Of a stretch of DNA of 64,000 nt, positions 18,657 through 29,789 are shown one piece after another. Both the position numbers and the translations under genes were made by a program. This stretch comes from Polytrichum commune (Eukaryota > Streptophyta > Polytrichopsida > Polytrichales > Polytrichaceae): positions 21,576,001-21,640,000 of the forward strand of contig OX485804.1 in NCBI GenBank assembly GCA_950295325.1. The letters run 5' to 3'. The number at the start of each line of letters is the position of its first letter. Position 1 is the stretch's first letter. A model generated the notes under the pieces. It was not told the DNA's origin, did no database searches, and was given only the letters and a program-made list of their open reading frames with translations.

Positions 18657-21600
18657 ATGGAGTTTTTGGGTAGCAAGTACGAGTTGCTTGTTAACATTGC
18701 AGCAACCTTGGCCACAATTTGGATCCTTTCAAGGCTAGTGTTTCCGCGCAAGAAATTAAACCTCCCTCCAGGACCTCGAGGGTGGCCAATCCTCGGCAAC
18801 CTGTTGAGTTTAGGGACCCACCCGCAGATCACTCTCACAAATATGGCCGAGATTTATGGTCCAATTTTGTATTTGCGGCTCGGGCAGAGAGATTGCATTG
18901 TGGTGTCGTCACCTGAGATGGCCGAGGAGTTTCTCAAGAACCGCGACTCAAATTTCTCAGGCCGACCGCACATGATCCATGGTGACATCGTCGCGTATGG
19001 TAGTCAAGGTACAAATTCAATCATCAACTCGACTCTAAGGTATGCATGCGGGTCTCATTTAATTTGTTTTCTTGTTCTCCATCTCTTATTGATCAGATGT
19101 ACGTCTCCGAATCTGTGTTGCATTAGCACGTCTATGATGAAACATCAATGAAGACCTGATTGGAATCGGATCTCCTCTGATTTAGTGGAAGTGTATGTTT
19201 GTTGATTCTTTAACCGAATATATAGGTTCTCTCATTCATTTGTGTCCATTATTGAGCGTGGAGTAGATACGAAATTTGAAGTCGTAGTCCAATCTATTTT
19301 AAACATGTGTCTTTATGGTGTTTTGCTATGATCCTCGCCAAACCACACCAATGAGTTATAGGAGCCCAATTAAGAATTCCCAAATAACACCTGTATACTT
19401 TATTGATTCATAAAATTTGCAGCAAATTCTTAGTTTGAAAGTTTGATTCATGTTCTTTACGGATTCATGTTATTTTACTGTTAGATTTGAATGCTGGCTC
19501 ATGAAGGAAAATCATGGCTGAGATAAATAAGGAATGAAAAACTAAAAAAAAGTGCTTACGTAATCTAAGAAAGATATCAAAGATTCATGTCACATTGTTT
19601 TTATAAAAATTGTAGCTTTAATTTCCTTGGTGTTCAAGGCACAAATACATCCACAAAGGACTCCATTGATTAATCAGCACAGATGTGGGTTGAAGGAGGC
19701 TCAGTGTCATTGAAGTTCACTAAAATAAGACCATGGAACTAAAATTGTGCTATCAAGCTGAAGCTCTTGGATCTTATCACATAATGTAAGAGAGACATCA
19801 AGGATTAGCTGATGACTGTCCTTCTCACCACCATCTCTTATGCCCTCCCCTAGTGGTGTCCAACTTCCTTAGTTTGGACAATGTATTAGTAACTAGGATT
19901 TAAGTATATTTGAATTTAATCACTATATTCGTTAATTGGAGACTTTCTCTTGTCTCAAATTAATATATGGACCGCAACAACATGTTCTAATGTTTGGGTG
20001 GTTCTATTTAAACCATCTTGATATGAGTTCTTAATTGGGTTCTTGATATGAACAACCGTTCAAAGTATTTGCATCTTACAACATTCTTCTATATCTGTGT
20101 GATTTTATCCATGTTCTTATATTTGTAACTGTCTCAAAATGCCGATAAAGTCCCAAATTAACGAATATAGTGACTGTCCCTTCTCACCACCATCTCTTAT
20201 GCCCTCCCCTAGTGGTGTCCAACTTCTGTAGGTTGGACATTGTATTAGCAACTAGGATTTAAGTATATTTGAATTTATGCATGAATTTTGGACGATTCCA
20301 ACCGTCAACATGGTGTACACTAGACAATAGAACTACACAAATATGGTCGTTGGTGAACTTGGAATACAAGCCTTCAAAGTTGTGGTTGTTGTCCTATTGT
20401 TGTCTTATTGTTGTCGTTTGATGTTTTTGTTGCAACAAGTGCACATCCCGTATTACTTTTTAACAAGTGGTTTTTCCAAATATACTTAAATGTTAGTTTA
20501 ACCCTACATCATTCAAAGTGGTTCTCATTTAACTCTGTATGCACACTCCAAAATCACTTTATGAACTTAAAATTATTATTCACATAATGATGTCTTCATG
20601 CATACTTGTATAATTAAGAGAAGTTAATGATGAGGAATAAGACATTTGCAAGTTACCCATTTCGAATATGGTGTTTAGAGTACACATAAACACGTGACTA
20701 TACATTAAACACCATATTCATGTGTACTCTATGGAATAAGACATTTGCAAGGCACCCACAAGATATAAGACTTTAACAAGTTAACTGCCTTGTTCTACTA
20801 AGCTTACTTTGAAGTTTAAAGGATGCATAATACATATCATACACAATGTACATATCCTATGTGCATGATATTCATAACATAAGACTAGTACCAGAGAATG
20901 ATGTAGGTTTTTTGGAATAGTTAACCCATAGTTTATATCCACATTGGTCAAGACCATGTTCAATCTATTGTGGAATTTAGCTTTGGACGACCAAAGTGTT
21001 GAACCGGATGTCACTCTACGGTACGTGCCAAACCTTCTAAAAACTAGTTTCTTTTTAATAGAGTACACATGAATTTCGAGATCCAAAAGGTACAAAGCCA
21101 CAAGTGTACTTTTGGGGGCTTGATCGAGGGTATGGTTGCGATTCCGATTTGATCGTTTTCCCTACAGGTATTGGGTTCCAATCCGTGAATCCCAAGTGGC
21201 GCCACATGAGGACTATTTTCCAAGTGGAATTAGCGGGTTCAAAACGTTTGGAAGCCACAAAACATGTGAGAAGTGAGGAAGCAAAATGTATGTTGCGTGC
21301 AATTGCACAAGAAGAAGGGCTTTTCAATGTAAAAGCTCAATTGAATGTAATGATATCCAACGTGATCTCCCGCATGATCCTCAACAAGCGGTTTATGGGT
21401 GTTATAAAGGACAACACGGTGGATCTAGCAGAAGCTCAGGAGTTTCGAGAAACAGCTGAAGAAATTGAATATCTTTTGGGTGCCTTCAATATAAGTGACT
21501 TCATTCCTGTGTTGGCGAGGTGGGATTTACAAGGCTATCAGCAGCGCATGAAAAAAGCTCACAAGCACATGGACACGTTCATTGGGAAGATAATGGCTGA

Positions 21601-23222
21601 GCATCAAGCGCGGAGGCAGTTTGGGCCTGTCCCCGAATGTGACCAAGACATGGTGGATGTTTTGTTGGAGAAACTTGAAGGGGAGGGGACCTCTAAAAAT
21701 CAATTGTCAGAAAACAACGTCAAGGCCATCATTCAGGTTAGAATTTCAAGTTTTGTGTCTGTTTCCCGCAGCTTGATCTGTTCTCATGTATCAAGCTCAG
21801 TCCTGATGGAAATTTAATTTTTGGTTGAGTAGTGAGTTAGGTCGTTGTTTCACTCTCAAGTACTTCAACGATGCATGGTGCTCAGTTGACATATAAGGTA
21901 CTAAGCGCAACGAAATTGGTCACTTATCTTAATTGGACATCTGTATTGCACTGGCACGTGGTTAGGTCAGTGGATATGGAATTGGACATCAAAACGTTTA
22001 AAAGAAACTGGACTACGTGCTCACATTTTGTTAAGTATCAAAGGTTTTGTAGTCAACACAACTAAAATAATTTAAATGATCATTTAAGATGAGGAAGAAT
22101 CTTCGTTTTGGTAAAATTTGAAAACGGCATTTATATGAGAGGATTATGAGAATACTCGTGGAGCCTGATGACCTCGATTTGGATTTGCTAATCATCTCGT
22201 AATGCGCATTTCATATCCTACGAGAAATGGGTGCAGAGCTAAAAGTCCCTGTTTTAGGCCCATTTGACGTACTATTATTGTATAAGAGGGCACCTAGTAC
22301 AAACAGGTTGTTAATTACCTCCCACAAGCAACCACGTAGGGGGGAAACGTATGCTAAAAGTGGGAAAAAACCTGGGAGAGGGATAAGTTTCTCATTACAG
22401 TTGATGGGAAATAATTAGGAGTTTGCTTGAATACGGCCACTTAGTGTTGCATTAGCCAATGTCTCTTTATTTTCCCATGCTGTCTGCTAGTCCACATTTT
22501 CTCCCTTGACCAAAATTAGTAATGGAGGGAGGTTAACATGATGTTGAGTGTGACAAAATTCTCATGAAATTTTGTTGGTAACATTAATGCAGGGTTCATT
22601 CCTTGCAGCAACAGAAACAAGCATAGTCACCATTGATTGGACAATGTCTGAAGTTTTTCGCAACCCGTCAGTCATGAAGAAAGCACAAGCGGAGCTGGAT
22701 GATGTGGTTGGCAAAAACAGATTGGTGCAAGAATCGGACCTCCCAAACCTCAAGTTCATTCAATGCATACGCAAAGAGAACTACCGTCTTCATCCCCCAG
22801 CACCCTTGCTTCTTCCCCACGAATCAATCGACGCCTGCACAGTCTTTGGTTATGACATCCCTGCCAAAACCCGGTTGATGGTGAATGTACGTGCCATTGG
22901 AAGAGCTCCCAAGATTTGGGATAATGCATTGACGTTCGATCCAGACAGGTTCATGGAAGGCAAATACTCCAAAATGGACACTCACGGGCAAGACTATCAG
23001 TTGTTGCCTTTTGGATCAGGGCGGAGAAGTTGTCCAGGCATGCAAATGGGCAATATCATTGTGCCTTTCGTTGTTGCAAATCTTTTGCATGCATTCAATT
23101 GGTCACTTCCAATGGATCCCAAAGACCTAGACATGTCAGAAGGGACTGGCCTCTCAGCACCTCGAGCTGTACCATTGCAAGCCATTGCTAAACCTCGGTT
23201 ATCACCCTCCTTCTATGAATGA
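18657..23222 (+). CDS. A-type cytochrome P450 (CYP71-clan-like), three exons
   Basis: A microsomal monooxygenase gene. Exons are 18657-19008, 21168-21736 and 22593-23222, giving about 516 residues, normal for the family. Introns are GT-AG: 19009-21167 (phase 1; acceptor TTTTCCCTACAG) and 21737-22592 (phase 0). An N-terminal membrane anchor (LLVNIAATLATIWILSRLVF) is followed by the hinge LNLPPGPRGWPILGN. The I-helix oxygen-binding motif is AATETS, the K-helix ExxR is ENYR, and FDPDRF is the PERF-like motif. The haem loop is FGSGRRSCPGM, with the Cys ligand. All core motifs are present, so it is probably functional. I chose ATG 18657 over the upstream ATG 18642 because MEFLGS precedes the anchor directly; either is possible. 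ORFs running into the introns are artefacts. Substrate and family number cannot be given from sequence alone. Confidence 0.92.
19814..20278. repeat. Direct repeats flanking a CACTA-like MITE in P450 intron 1
   Basis: A segment of about 105 bp occurs at 19814-19918 and again at 20172-20278. Both start GACTGTCC, contain ACCACCATCTCTTATGCCCT and end TATATTTGAATTTA. The stretch between them is the CACTA-like MITE listed separately. The repeats are too long to be an ordinary target duplication. Confidence 0.75.
19921..20172. mobile_element. CACTA-like MITE (252 bp) in P450 intron 1
   Basis: Terminal inverted repeats of about 26 bp: the left end is CACTATATTCGTTAATTGG, and the right end ends CCAAATTAACGAATATAGTG. 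The CACTA/TAGTG termini are those of the CACTA (En/Spm) superfamily. No clear 3-bp target duplication is seen. A related single end lies at 63690-63721. Confidence 0.65.
20636..20757. repeat. Small compound inverted/direct repeat in P450 intron 1
   Basis: AATAAGACATTTGCAAG occurs twice as direct repeats (near 20637 and 20733). Between them GAATATGGTGTTTA and GAGTACACAT each recur as their reverse complements. This is probably a remnant of a small inverted-repeat element. Confidence 0.5.
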
Positions 23223-23679
23223 GGCTCATGTATATGTTGTGTACATATTATAAATTATATATATAAAAAGAAGACACTTCACTTTGGTAGCATTATTTTG
23301 CACTAGAGAGAGAAAAGATACATCACCCTAGGGTTAGTGTGCATGACAATCACCTCATTTTGGCCATAGATTGAGCTCATATGTAACCCTGACATGTTGT
23401 CACAATTATAGAATAGGAAAATTTAGAATTATGGAATCTTATTCATGAGTAAAGTAGATAATTAGAATTATATGACAACACTACATGAGATTTGATTTTA
23501 GTGTGATTTGCAAATAATTTGGATGTAAGAACTTTTGACCTCTAATATCCATAAATATTTAAATACCACAACATACTTTCTTAGTAAGAATATGCAAGTA
23601 TTAATTTCATGTTTAGTAAGTTTTACTAAACTTAAATAAAATACCATATGACACTAAATATCATATGTAATGTAGTTCT

Positions 23680-24185
23680 CCTCATTGTCATGTACTTGGG
23701 CGAAAGGGGGGGGGGTGGATTTGAATTGTGGGTATAGTTGAGATGATATCTTTGTCTGGGTTACATTCCCGGATTTGGAGTGTAAGGTGTGGGATATTGA
23801 GGCTTGGGTAGACATATCTTTTGTCACATGATTATGGGATTTGCTGGTTATTAAGTATTTTTTGTTGAATGGTTTGTTGTTTAGTGTGTTGTGAGAATTT
23901 TGTGAGTAATAATAGGTTTTGATCAAAGAGGATGTTAATTGGGTTTAGAATTTGAGATTGATGATCCATTTGTAATTATAACGTGGATGGTTCTAGTAGT
24001 AGTGGAAGTTGTATGTGCGCTTATTGGCGCCCCATTTATCTCTTTTTGTGTGTAGGTTGAGATGTGCGATGTAGGGGATCCTAGTGGTTGTATGAGGATG
24101 TTTTAACTTGTTTCTTGTATTGGAGGGGTGGTGGGGTTGGTGGTGATTGTAGGCTATTAAGAGGGGTGTAGTATGTGGTTAGTGG
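23680..24185 (-). mobile_element. LINE fragment D
   Basis: Minus-strand translation in shifting frames gives LTLQIRECNPDKDI near 23790, matching LTIQECNPNKDI in LINE A. It also gives a QKRDKWGANK block near 24040, matching RQKRQMGCTRNK. So this is a degraded piece of the linker region of the same LINE family. A poly-G run at 23707-23716 and several stops mark it as dead. It abuts the truncated SINE at 24186. Confidence 0.65.
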
Positions 24186-24375
24186 GAAGATAACAAATAA
24201 ATAAATAAATAACAACTTCGGTCTCCGATTGAGACCGACGTGAATTAAGTGTCTGTTCGATCTACCTTCAATCCCAAGCCCACAGGACAGAGGTATGAAG
24301 GAGAAGATCTACTCCCGCCTTTCGAGAGTAGACACTTTAGACACAAGAAACCAGTAATGTAACTACGCCTAATAT
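24186..24375 (-). mobile_element. 5'-truncated SINE
   Basis: On the minus strand the segment contains AAAGTGTCTACTCTCGAAAGG and ACACTTAATTCACGTCGG and ends in a TTTA short-repeat tail (24197-24215). The full SINE at 40501-40867 shows the same blocks in the same order and a TCTA tail. The tRNA-like head is missing here. Confidence 0.65.
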
Positions 24376-25336
24376 AATACCCCTTGCCCCTTACCCTAAC
24401 TTTTAAGTTCTGAGTTATGGGGGGTCTGGATTTTGGGGGAGTGGTTGGTGGTTTTCAATTCTCCTTTTATGGAGGAGAATAGACATAGCATATTGTATTG
24501 CAATGGTGTTAATGTTTTTGAAGGTATTTTTGATGGTGGCCATAGGTATTTTGAAGTTGGTCTCTAGTGCTTTCATAGATGGGGTGTGGGCAGTCGCTCT
24601 GGCACCAACAGTGATGACAATAAGTGGTTCGATTTTCCATCCTTTGGAAGCAATGCTGGCAATTAGTGGGTTGTATTTGTTATTTTTTGCTTCAATTGCT
24701 TCTGGGGAGAATCTGTCATTGCAATATGTGAATTCAATGAATTGTATGGTAAGGTTAGGGTCGACATCGTTGGGGGGGGGGGGGCATTTTGATATGGTAT
24801 TCCTTTAACACATAGGATGTCAGGTCTAAATCTTGCGTTGCAGTGACATCTTTGTGTACTACATGTGCAGGGGAGTAGCCAATTGGGGACTGTGTTTTCT
24901 TGGGGATTGTTATTGAAGGTGCCAGCATTCATGAGAGTAAAGCATCGGGATTTTTCTGATGAAATTAGGAGCTTCCTAATTTCTCCGACTGCTTTGTTAT
25001 GTCTTTTAACTCTAAGTGAGTGTATATGTTGGTGTTTACATGTAAGTAATACATGTATCCATGTATCTGGTTCATTTGAGTTACATATGGGGCACGTGAT
25101 AGTGGGAAATCTTTGGTGGCCAAAAAACATTTGTTTTCTCGCATTACCCATGTAGGTTCCTGTGCGGAATTTGATGAGGCATGATTTTTGTTTGTCGGTG
25201 ATAGCGGGATTTGTCCAGAATTCGTTCGACAGCTCGTTGTCTATATTTATGTTTTATGTCCATTTACGGGTGTTGGGGGTTTGTGTAGCCATGATTGCAA
25301 GGTTCGTTTCCCTATCATATTTTTTAATTTGTTTTT

Positions 25337-26092
25337 CTAGAAATCTAACTGGGCCTTTGTCCGGAACGTCTTCCATCGAGGCCTATACGTCTTTTTGGTA
25401 GTAGTAAGGGTGGCGTGGGCATGTTCGTATGGGTGGGCGGCAGTTCTGTGCTCTAATTCTAATCCTTTTTTTGCTAGTTTGTCTGCTTTTTCGTTGTCGT
25501 CAATGTTAACGTGTGCTCTAACTTTGTATAGTGTAATTGGTTGTGTCCTTTTTTGAAGAAGTTTTACCATGGAGGCTAGTGTGGTTTGGTCTGGGTGACT
25601 ATTATGAAGTGTGGGGTGTTTAATTTGAGTGTTAAGTAGGTATAATACATTTAGACTGTCTGTAAATATGAATGTGGGTTCGTTGGGAAACTGTGTGTTG
25701 ATAATGCTTAGTGCTTCGTGTATAGCAATCATTTCTGCTCGTAATATGTTTTGATGTCCATGTAATCTATTGGCGATGTTTAGCCCTTTGGGGCTGTAGA
25801 TACCGTATCCAGCTCTTTCTCTTCTCCATTCCCCGGGGGCTATTTCTTTGGGTTTCATAAAGGAGCCATCAATGTAGTAGCTGAATTGGGGGTGGAATTT
25901 TAGTGGTAGGTTTATTTGGTAGTTTGGGAGTTGTGGGGTGGGGATGTTATTGTTTGGGGGTATATTTGGGTAATTTGATTTAGACCATTTTTTACTAGAG
26001 TTCACTGTGATGTTTGGAGGGGTGGGTGGTGCAATTTGGGTGTGACTTTGTAATATTTGGAGATTGTCTGCTATGTCCTTTAGTAATTTCAT
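25337..26092 (-). pseudogene. LINE B RNase H domain segment
   Basis: A 251-codon open stretch. The RNase H fold is shown by YYIDGSF (first Asp), ILRAEMIAIHEAL (Glu), FTDSLNVLYLL (Asp) and the final HVNIDDNEKADKLA (His/Asp). It would remove RNA during target-primed reverse transcription. It is separated by frame breaks from the reverse transcriptase and from the downstream zinc domain. Confidence 0.82.
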
Positions 26093-27540
26093 TTGTTCAT
26101 AGGTGCCTATGTTATTGTTTTGGTGGTGGATACAAAATATTTGTAGGGTAGACGGTTCTTTTCTTGTAATATTGAGTTCGGGAGGTATTGTGGGTTCTTC
26201 ATATGCAATCGTATCGGCTGCAAAGTGGGCAATGATGTGTGTGTCCAGGAATGGACCTACGTGCGGGTTTGGGTTTTTGTACCAGTCGGTATCCGGAGAT
26301 ATAAGTATAGTGATTGTATATGGATCATTTTAGGCCGCCATGCGAGCCCAGTGAATGGCTTGATGTAGGTCTGTTTCGTTGTGGGGGTGAGCGTATCCTA
26401 TTCCTTGCCATTTGTGGTCAAATGCTTTCCCTAAGGATCCAAATATTATGTTATGCGAGAATGGCGAGTAGAATTGGGTGAGTTGCGTGGGGCATGTCAC
26501 TGGGGATGAGAAGTATGACTGGTTGATATTGAATGTGATTATTAGGAGATCCAATATTGGGGTTGGTATTGTGTATTGGGCACGTTTGAGTGGGTCATTT
26601 TTCGGGATTCGGTATTTGTATCTTTAATATAACCAGACAATTTCGGTTTCGAAAGATTGGGTGGGCGGTTATAGCCCATGTGTGGTGTTTTTTGCCAATT
26701 GGTATTGTTTCCATAACCACATTAGTCTAGTTTTCGGGATGGTGATGAGGTGCCTCCCATTATCTTCGTATATGTGAGCGACGTCAAATTGTATTTTGAT
26801 TGTATCGGAGTTGGTTTCGATGTCATTTTCTGGGTTGCATTCATTAATAGAGATATGTGCTAGTGGGATTATTATGGTAGGTATGACATATCTCGTGTCT
26901 CTTTGTTGTTATGTGGAAAAATAAGCATTAATAATGTTTGAAAAATGTTTGTGTTGTCTTTCCATGTAGTAGTGGATAAGTAGGACGGTGTTGTGGTTGC
27001 ATGTATTGGCATCGCAATAGGGATATAGGTCCCTTGGGGTTTGCCATTTATTGTATGTGTGGTTATTTGTTGTAGTCCATTGACATAGGTATGACGTGAC
27101 TGTTCTTTTTATTCCGTTATGGTCGGTAGATTGTTTTTGTTTGTGATCCAGTATTTTGTATATGGGATATTATCGAGGGTCCTTAAGTATGTTGTTGGGG
27201 GGAGGGGGTAGAGGGGGGATGGGAGGGTTTGGGGGGTGTATGGGGGGAGTCGGTAGGTGAGGTAGAATATTATGGTGTCTTAGTATATATTTGTCTTTGA
27301 GGGATCTGGGTGGATGGTGTCGTTGGCATGGTAAGGGGCATTTGTAGTTACAGGGAGGTTGGCAAAATAGTTGATTAGCAATGTTTAGTGCACTTTGGAT
27401 GAGTTTGGAGGGGGTGAAGTGGTAGATTTTGAATTCATCTAGGTTCATTAGTGTGGAGCCATTAGGCATGGTTATTTGGTCTAGTGTTGTTATATTATGT
27501 ATGAGCAATTTGTGTAATAGTTTAAATGAGGTGTTGGGAT

Positions 27541-28647
27541 TTAGACCCTGTAGCATTTGTGCTTCTTGCATCCAGCGTTTTCGAGTGGGGATGGGTGTAG
27601 GAGGAAGTTGTTTATTGTACTTTTAAGGTGGACTCCAGCTTTATGCTTGAGCAGAAATAGTGTTCTAGTGATAGGTGATCTAACACAGTGGTGGTATTTA
27701 ATACGGGTAATTTCTTTAGAACCTCCGTATTTGGCAAGTATAAATTGCGTTAAGCCGGTATAAATTTTCCCAATACGGCCTTTGTCGTTAAGGGCATTTT
27801 GTAGTTGCTCTCCAATACACCGTTGATAGGCATTTTGTAGTGAAAATGCTTCAATTCCAAATAGGTTGTGGGAGAGTTGTGTAGTAATATTAGATGTGCA
27901 TTTGGGTATTCCGCATATTGTTTTATGGAGTGTGATGATCTTTTTGTCAAGTTTTTTTATGGCTGGTATGGAGTATGGTACTGCATAAAAACTATATGCT
28001 ATTCCAGCGCGTATGACTGTATCAGCCATGTTGATTTTTTGTTTCATAGTGGTTGGGCATGTTACGAGGGCTTGACATTGTTTGGTTACTTTAGCTGTAG
28101 TGGTATTTATTTGTGTTTTCCACTTGAGTGATGGTGCGAGATTTATTCCTAGGTATGTGTAGGGTTCGTGTTGGTTTAGAACTGGTATAGGTTGGTTTCT
28201 ATAGTTTATGTTGGTGGATTGGATTAGGGCCTTGAAGGTTGTGGGGTTAAGTTTAGATTTGTTTGGGCATCCAGTTACTGCGCATTTTGGTATTCCTAGA
28301 TCCATTCCTACCCATTTGTAGAATTTGTCTAATTTATGTAATTGTGTTTGTAGTGTCTCTAGTTTGTTGGCTATTGCTGCAAGGTCGTCTGCATATGCTG
28401 CTGATGAGATTTTGATTCTAGACGTACCGAAAGTATATTCATTGTTTATTTGTTGTAGCCATCTGAGTAGGGGCTCTAGAAATATGATGAATAAGTATGG
28501 GCTAAGGGTATCGCCTTGTATTGTACCTCTTTGGATGTGGATTGGTAGGGTTTTTCCGAAGTGTTCGCCAATAAATATGGTTGAAGATTGTGAGTATATG
28601 TTTCCTATGAGGTTTATTGAGTCAATGGGGTAACCCAAGTTTTTCAT
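27541..28647 (-). pseudogene. LINE B reverse transcriptase, longest open segment
   Basis: A 368-codon open stretch covering the palm and thumb of a LINE reverse transcriptase, which primes on nicked genomic DNA and copies the element RNA. It shows GTIQGDTLSPYLFIIFLEPL, the catalytic YADDLAAI and GIPKCAVTGCPN, then the thumb blocks YLGINLAPSLKWKTQ and IAYSFYAVPYSIPAIKKLDK. The upstream fingers continue in the same strand to 29230 with stops. The internal Met is not a true start. Confidence 0.85.
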
Positions 28648-29789
28648 TATGGCTAAGAGTCTGGCATGGTCAATGGAGCCAAAGGCGTTTTTAAAGTCAA
28701 TGTAGAGAATGTATATATCTTAGTTTGTGAGTCTTGCGTCTTCAAGCGCTGCAATTAGTATTTGAATTTGTCTGGAGGTGCTTCTTTATGCTCTGAACCC
28801 TTCTTGGCTATCATGTAGTATTTGGTATTTTTCTCCGTATGCTGATAGGATAGAGGTTAGTGTACTTGTGTAAAGTTTATATATGGTATTAGCTAGTGCA
28901 ATAGGTCTGTGATTTGTTAGTTGTGATGGGTTGATTTTTTTATATAATAAAACTGTTAGGCTAGTTTTCCATGATGTGGGAATTTGTTTTTATTTATAGC
29001 AGTGCTTAAAGAATAGGAAAAATAATTTGTGAAAGCACGGAGGCATATTTTTTAGAATTGAGTTGGGAATTTTGTCTGGGTCTGGGGCTTTGTTATTACT
29101 TAGGTTTTTAAGGCAGAAGTCGTAGGTTTGTTGATCAAAGTATGTGTGTAAGGGGATTTGGGGTTCTCCTCGTTTGTCAATTGTGTATCCTTCTAAGTCG
29201 TACCATGGGTATTGTCTGACTCCACATGTACACGGGGGGGGTGACTATCGGAATTTTAGAAACCACGTGAGATAAAAAAATATGATCAATTTAATTTGTT
29301 GAGGGTAAAATTTATAACTTCGTTAGATCTACCATAGCTTTGGAAATATGTCCCATATATGATTATATATAAAATAGGGCGGTGAATAATTCCTCCATTT
29401 TAGTAATCAGTAGAAAAAAAATAGGATTATAGATATTGGATCCCCCCAAATGTGTGTAGTAGAATCAATAGAATAATTATGGGTTTGACTACTTGGATGA
29501 AGAATTGTGTAAATTCTGTCCAAATTTGAATGAAAAGTGTTAGTATGGAGGAAAAATGTTGTGGATTTTTTTGGGGGAAGGAACATTGTGACTTCTCAAC
29601 GGCCCTTGGGTTGGCTTAGGGTTTGAACAAGCATAGTGGCGTGAAGGCGGTGAAGCGTTTGGGTAGGAGGTCTTGCGTTGGTGAAGCGTGAAGGGGTGAA
29701 GCAGTGAAGCGTGGGACAAAGGCGGTAGGTAAGACACATTTTTTGGAGCTTTCTTCGTTGCTCCATAGCATTCACACAGGTGTTTCACA

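Larger units (their letters stand above)
24430..29230 (-). mobile_element. LINE B, main part (reverse transcriptase, RNase H, zinc C-terminus)
   Basis: A long non-LTR retrotransposon. In transcription order: reverse transcriptase complement(27541..29230), with FKNAFGSIDHARLL near 28690 and catalytic YADDLAA near 28375-28400; a Cys-rich, Pro-rich linker complement(27170..27571); RNase H complement(25337..26092), with YYIDGSF, AEMIAIHEAL, FTDSLNVLYLL and KVRAHVNIDDNEKADKLAKKG; a zinc domain CPICNSNEPDTWIHVL near 25094 with a conserved RHNKAV; and a C-terminal domain with GARATAHTPSMKALE near 24600. At least three frame breaks (near 27550, 26630 and 25340) and several stops show that it is inactive. 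Its 5' part continues at 33666-33990 beyond a DNA transposon insertion. No apurinic-type endonuclease domain was found, so it is 5' truncated. Confidence 0.88.

Noticed and set aside
21104-21167. P450 exon 2 starting at the upstream end of its ORF
   Set aside because: The acceptor TTTTCCCTACAG at 21167 gives the right phase and restores the expected P450 sequence; the upstream part is intron.
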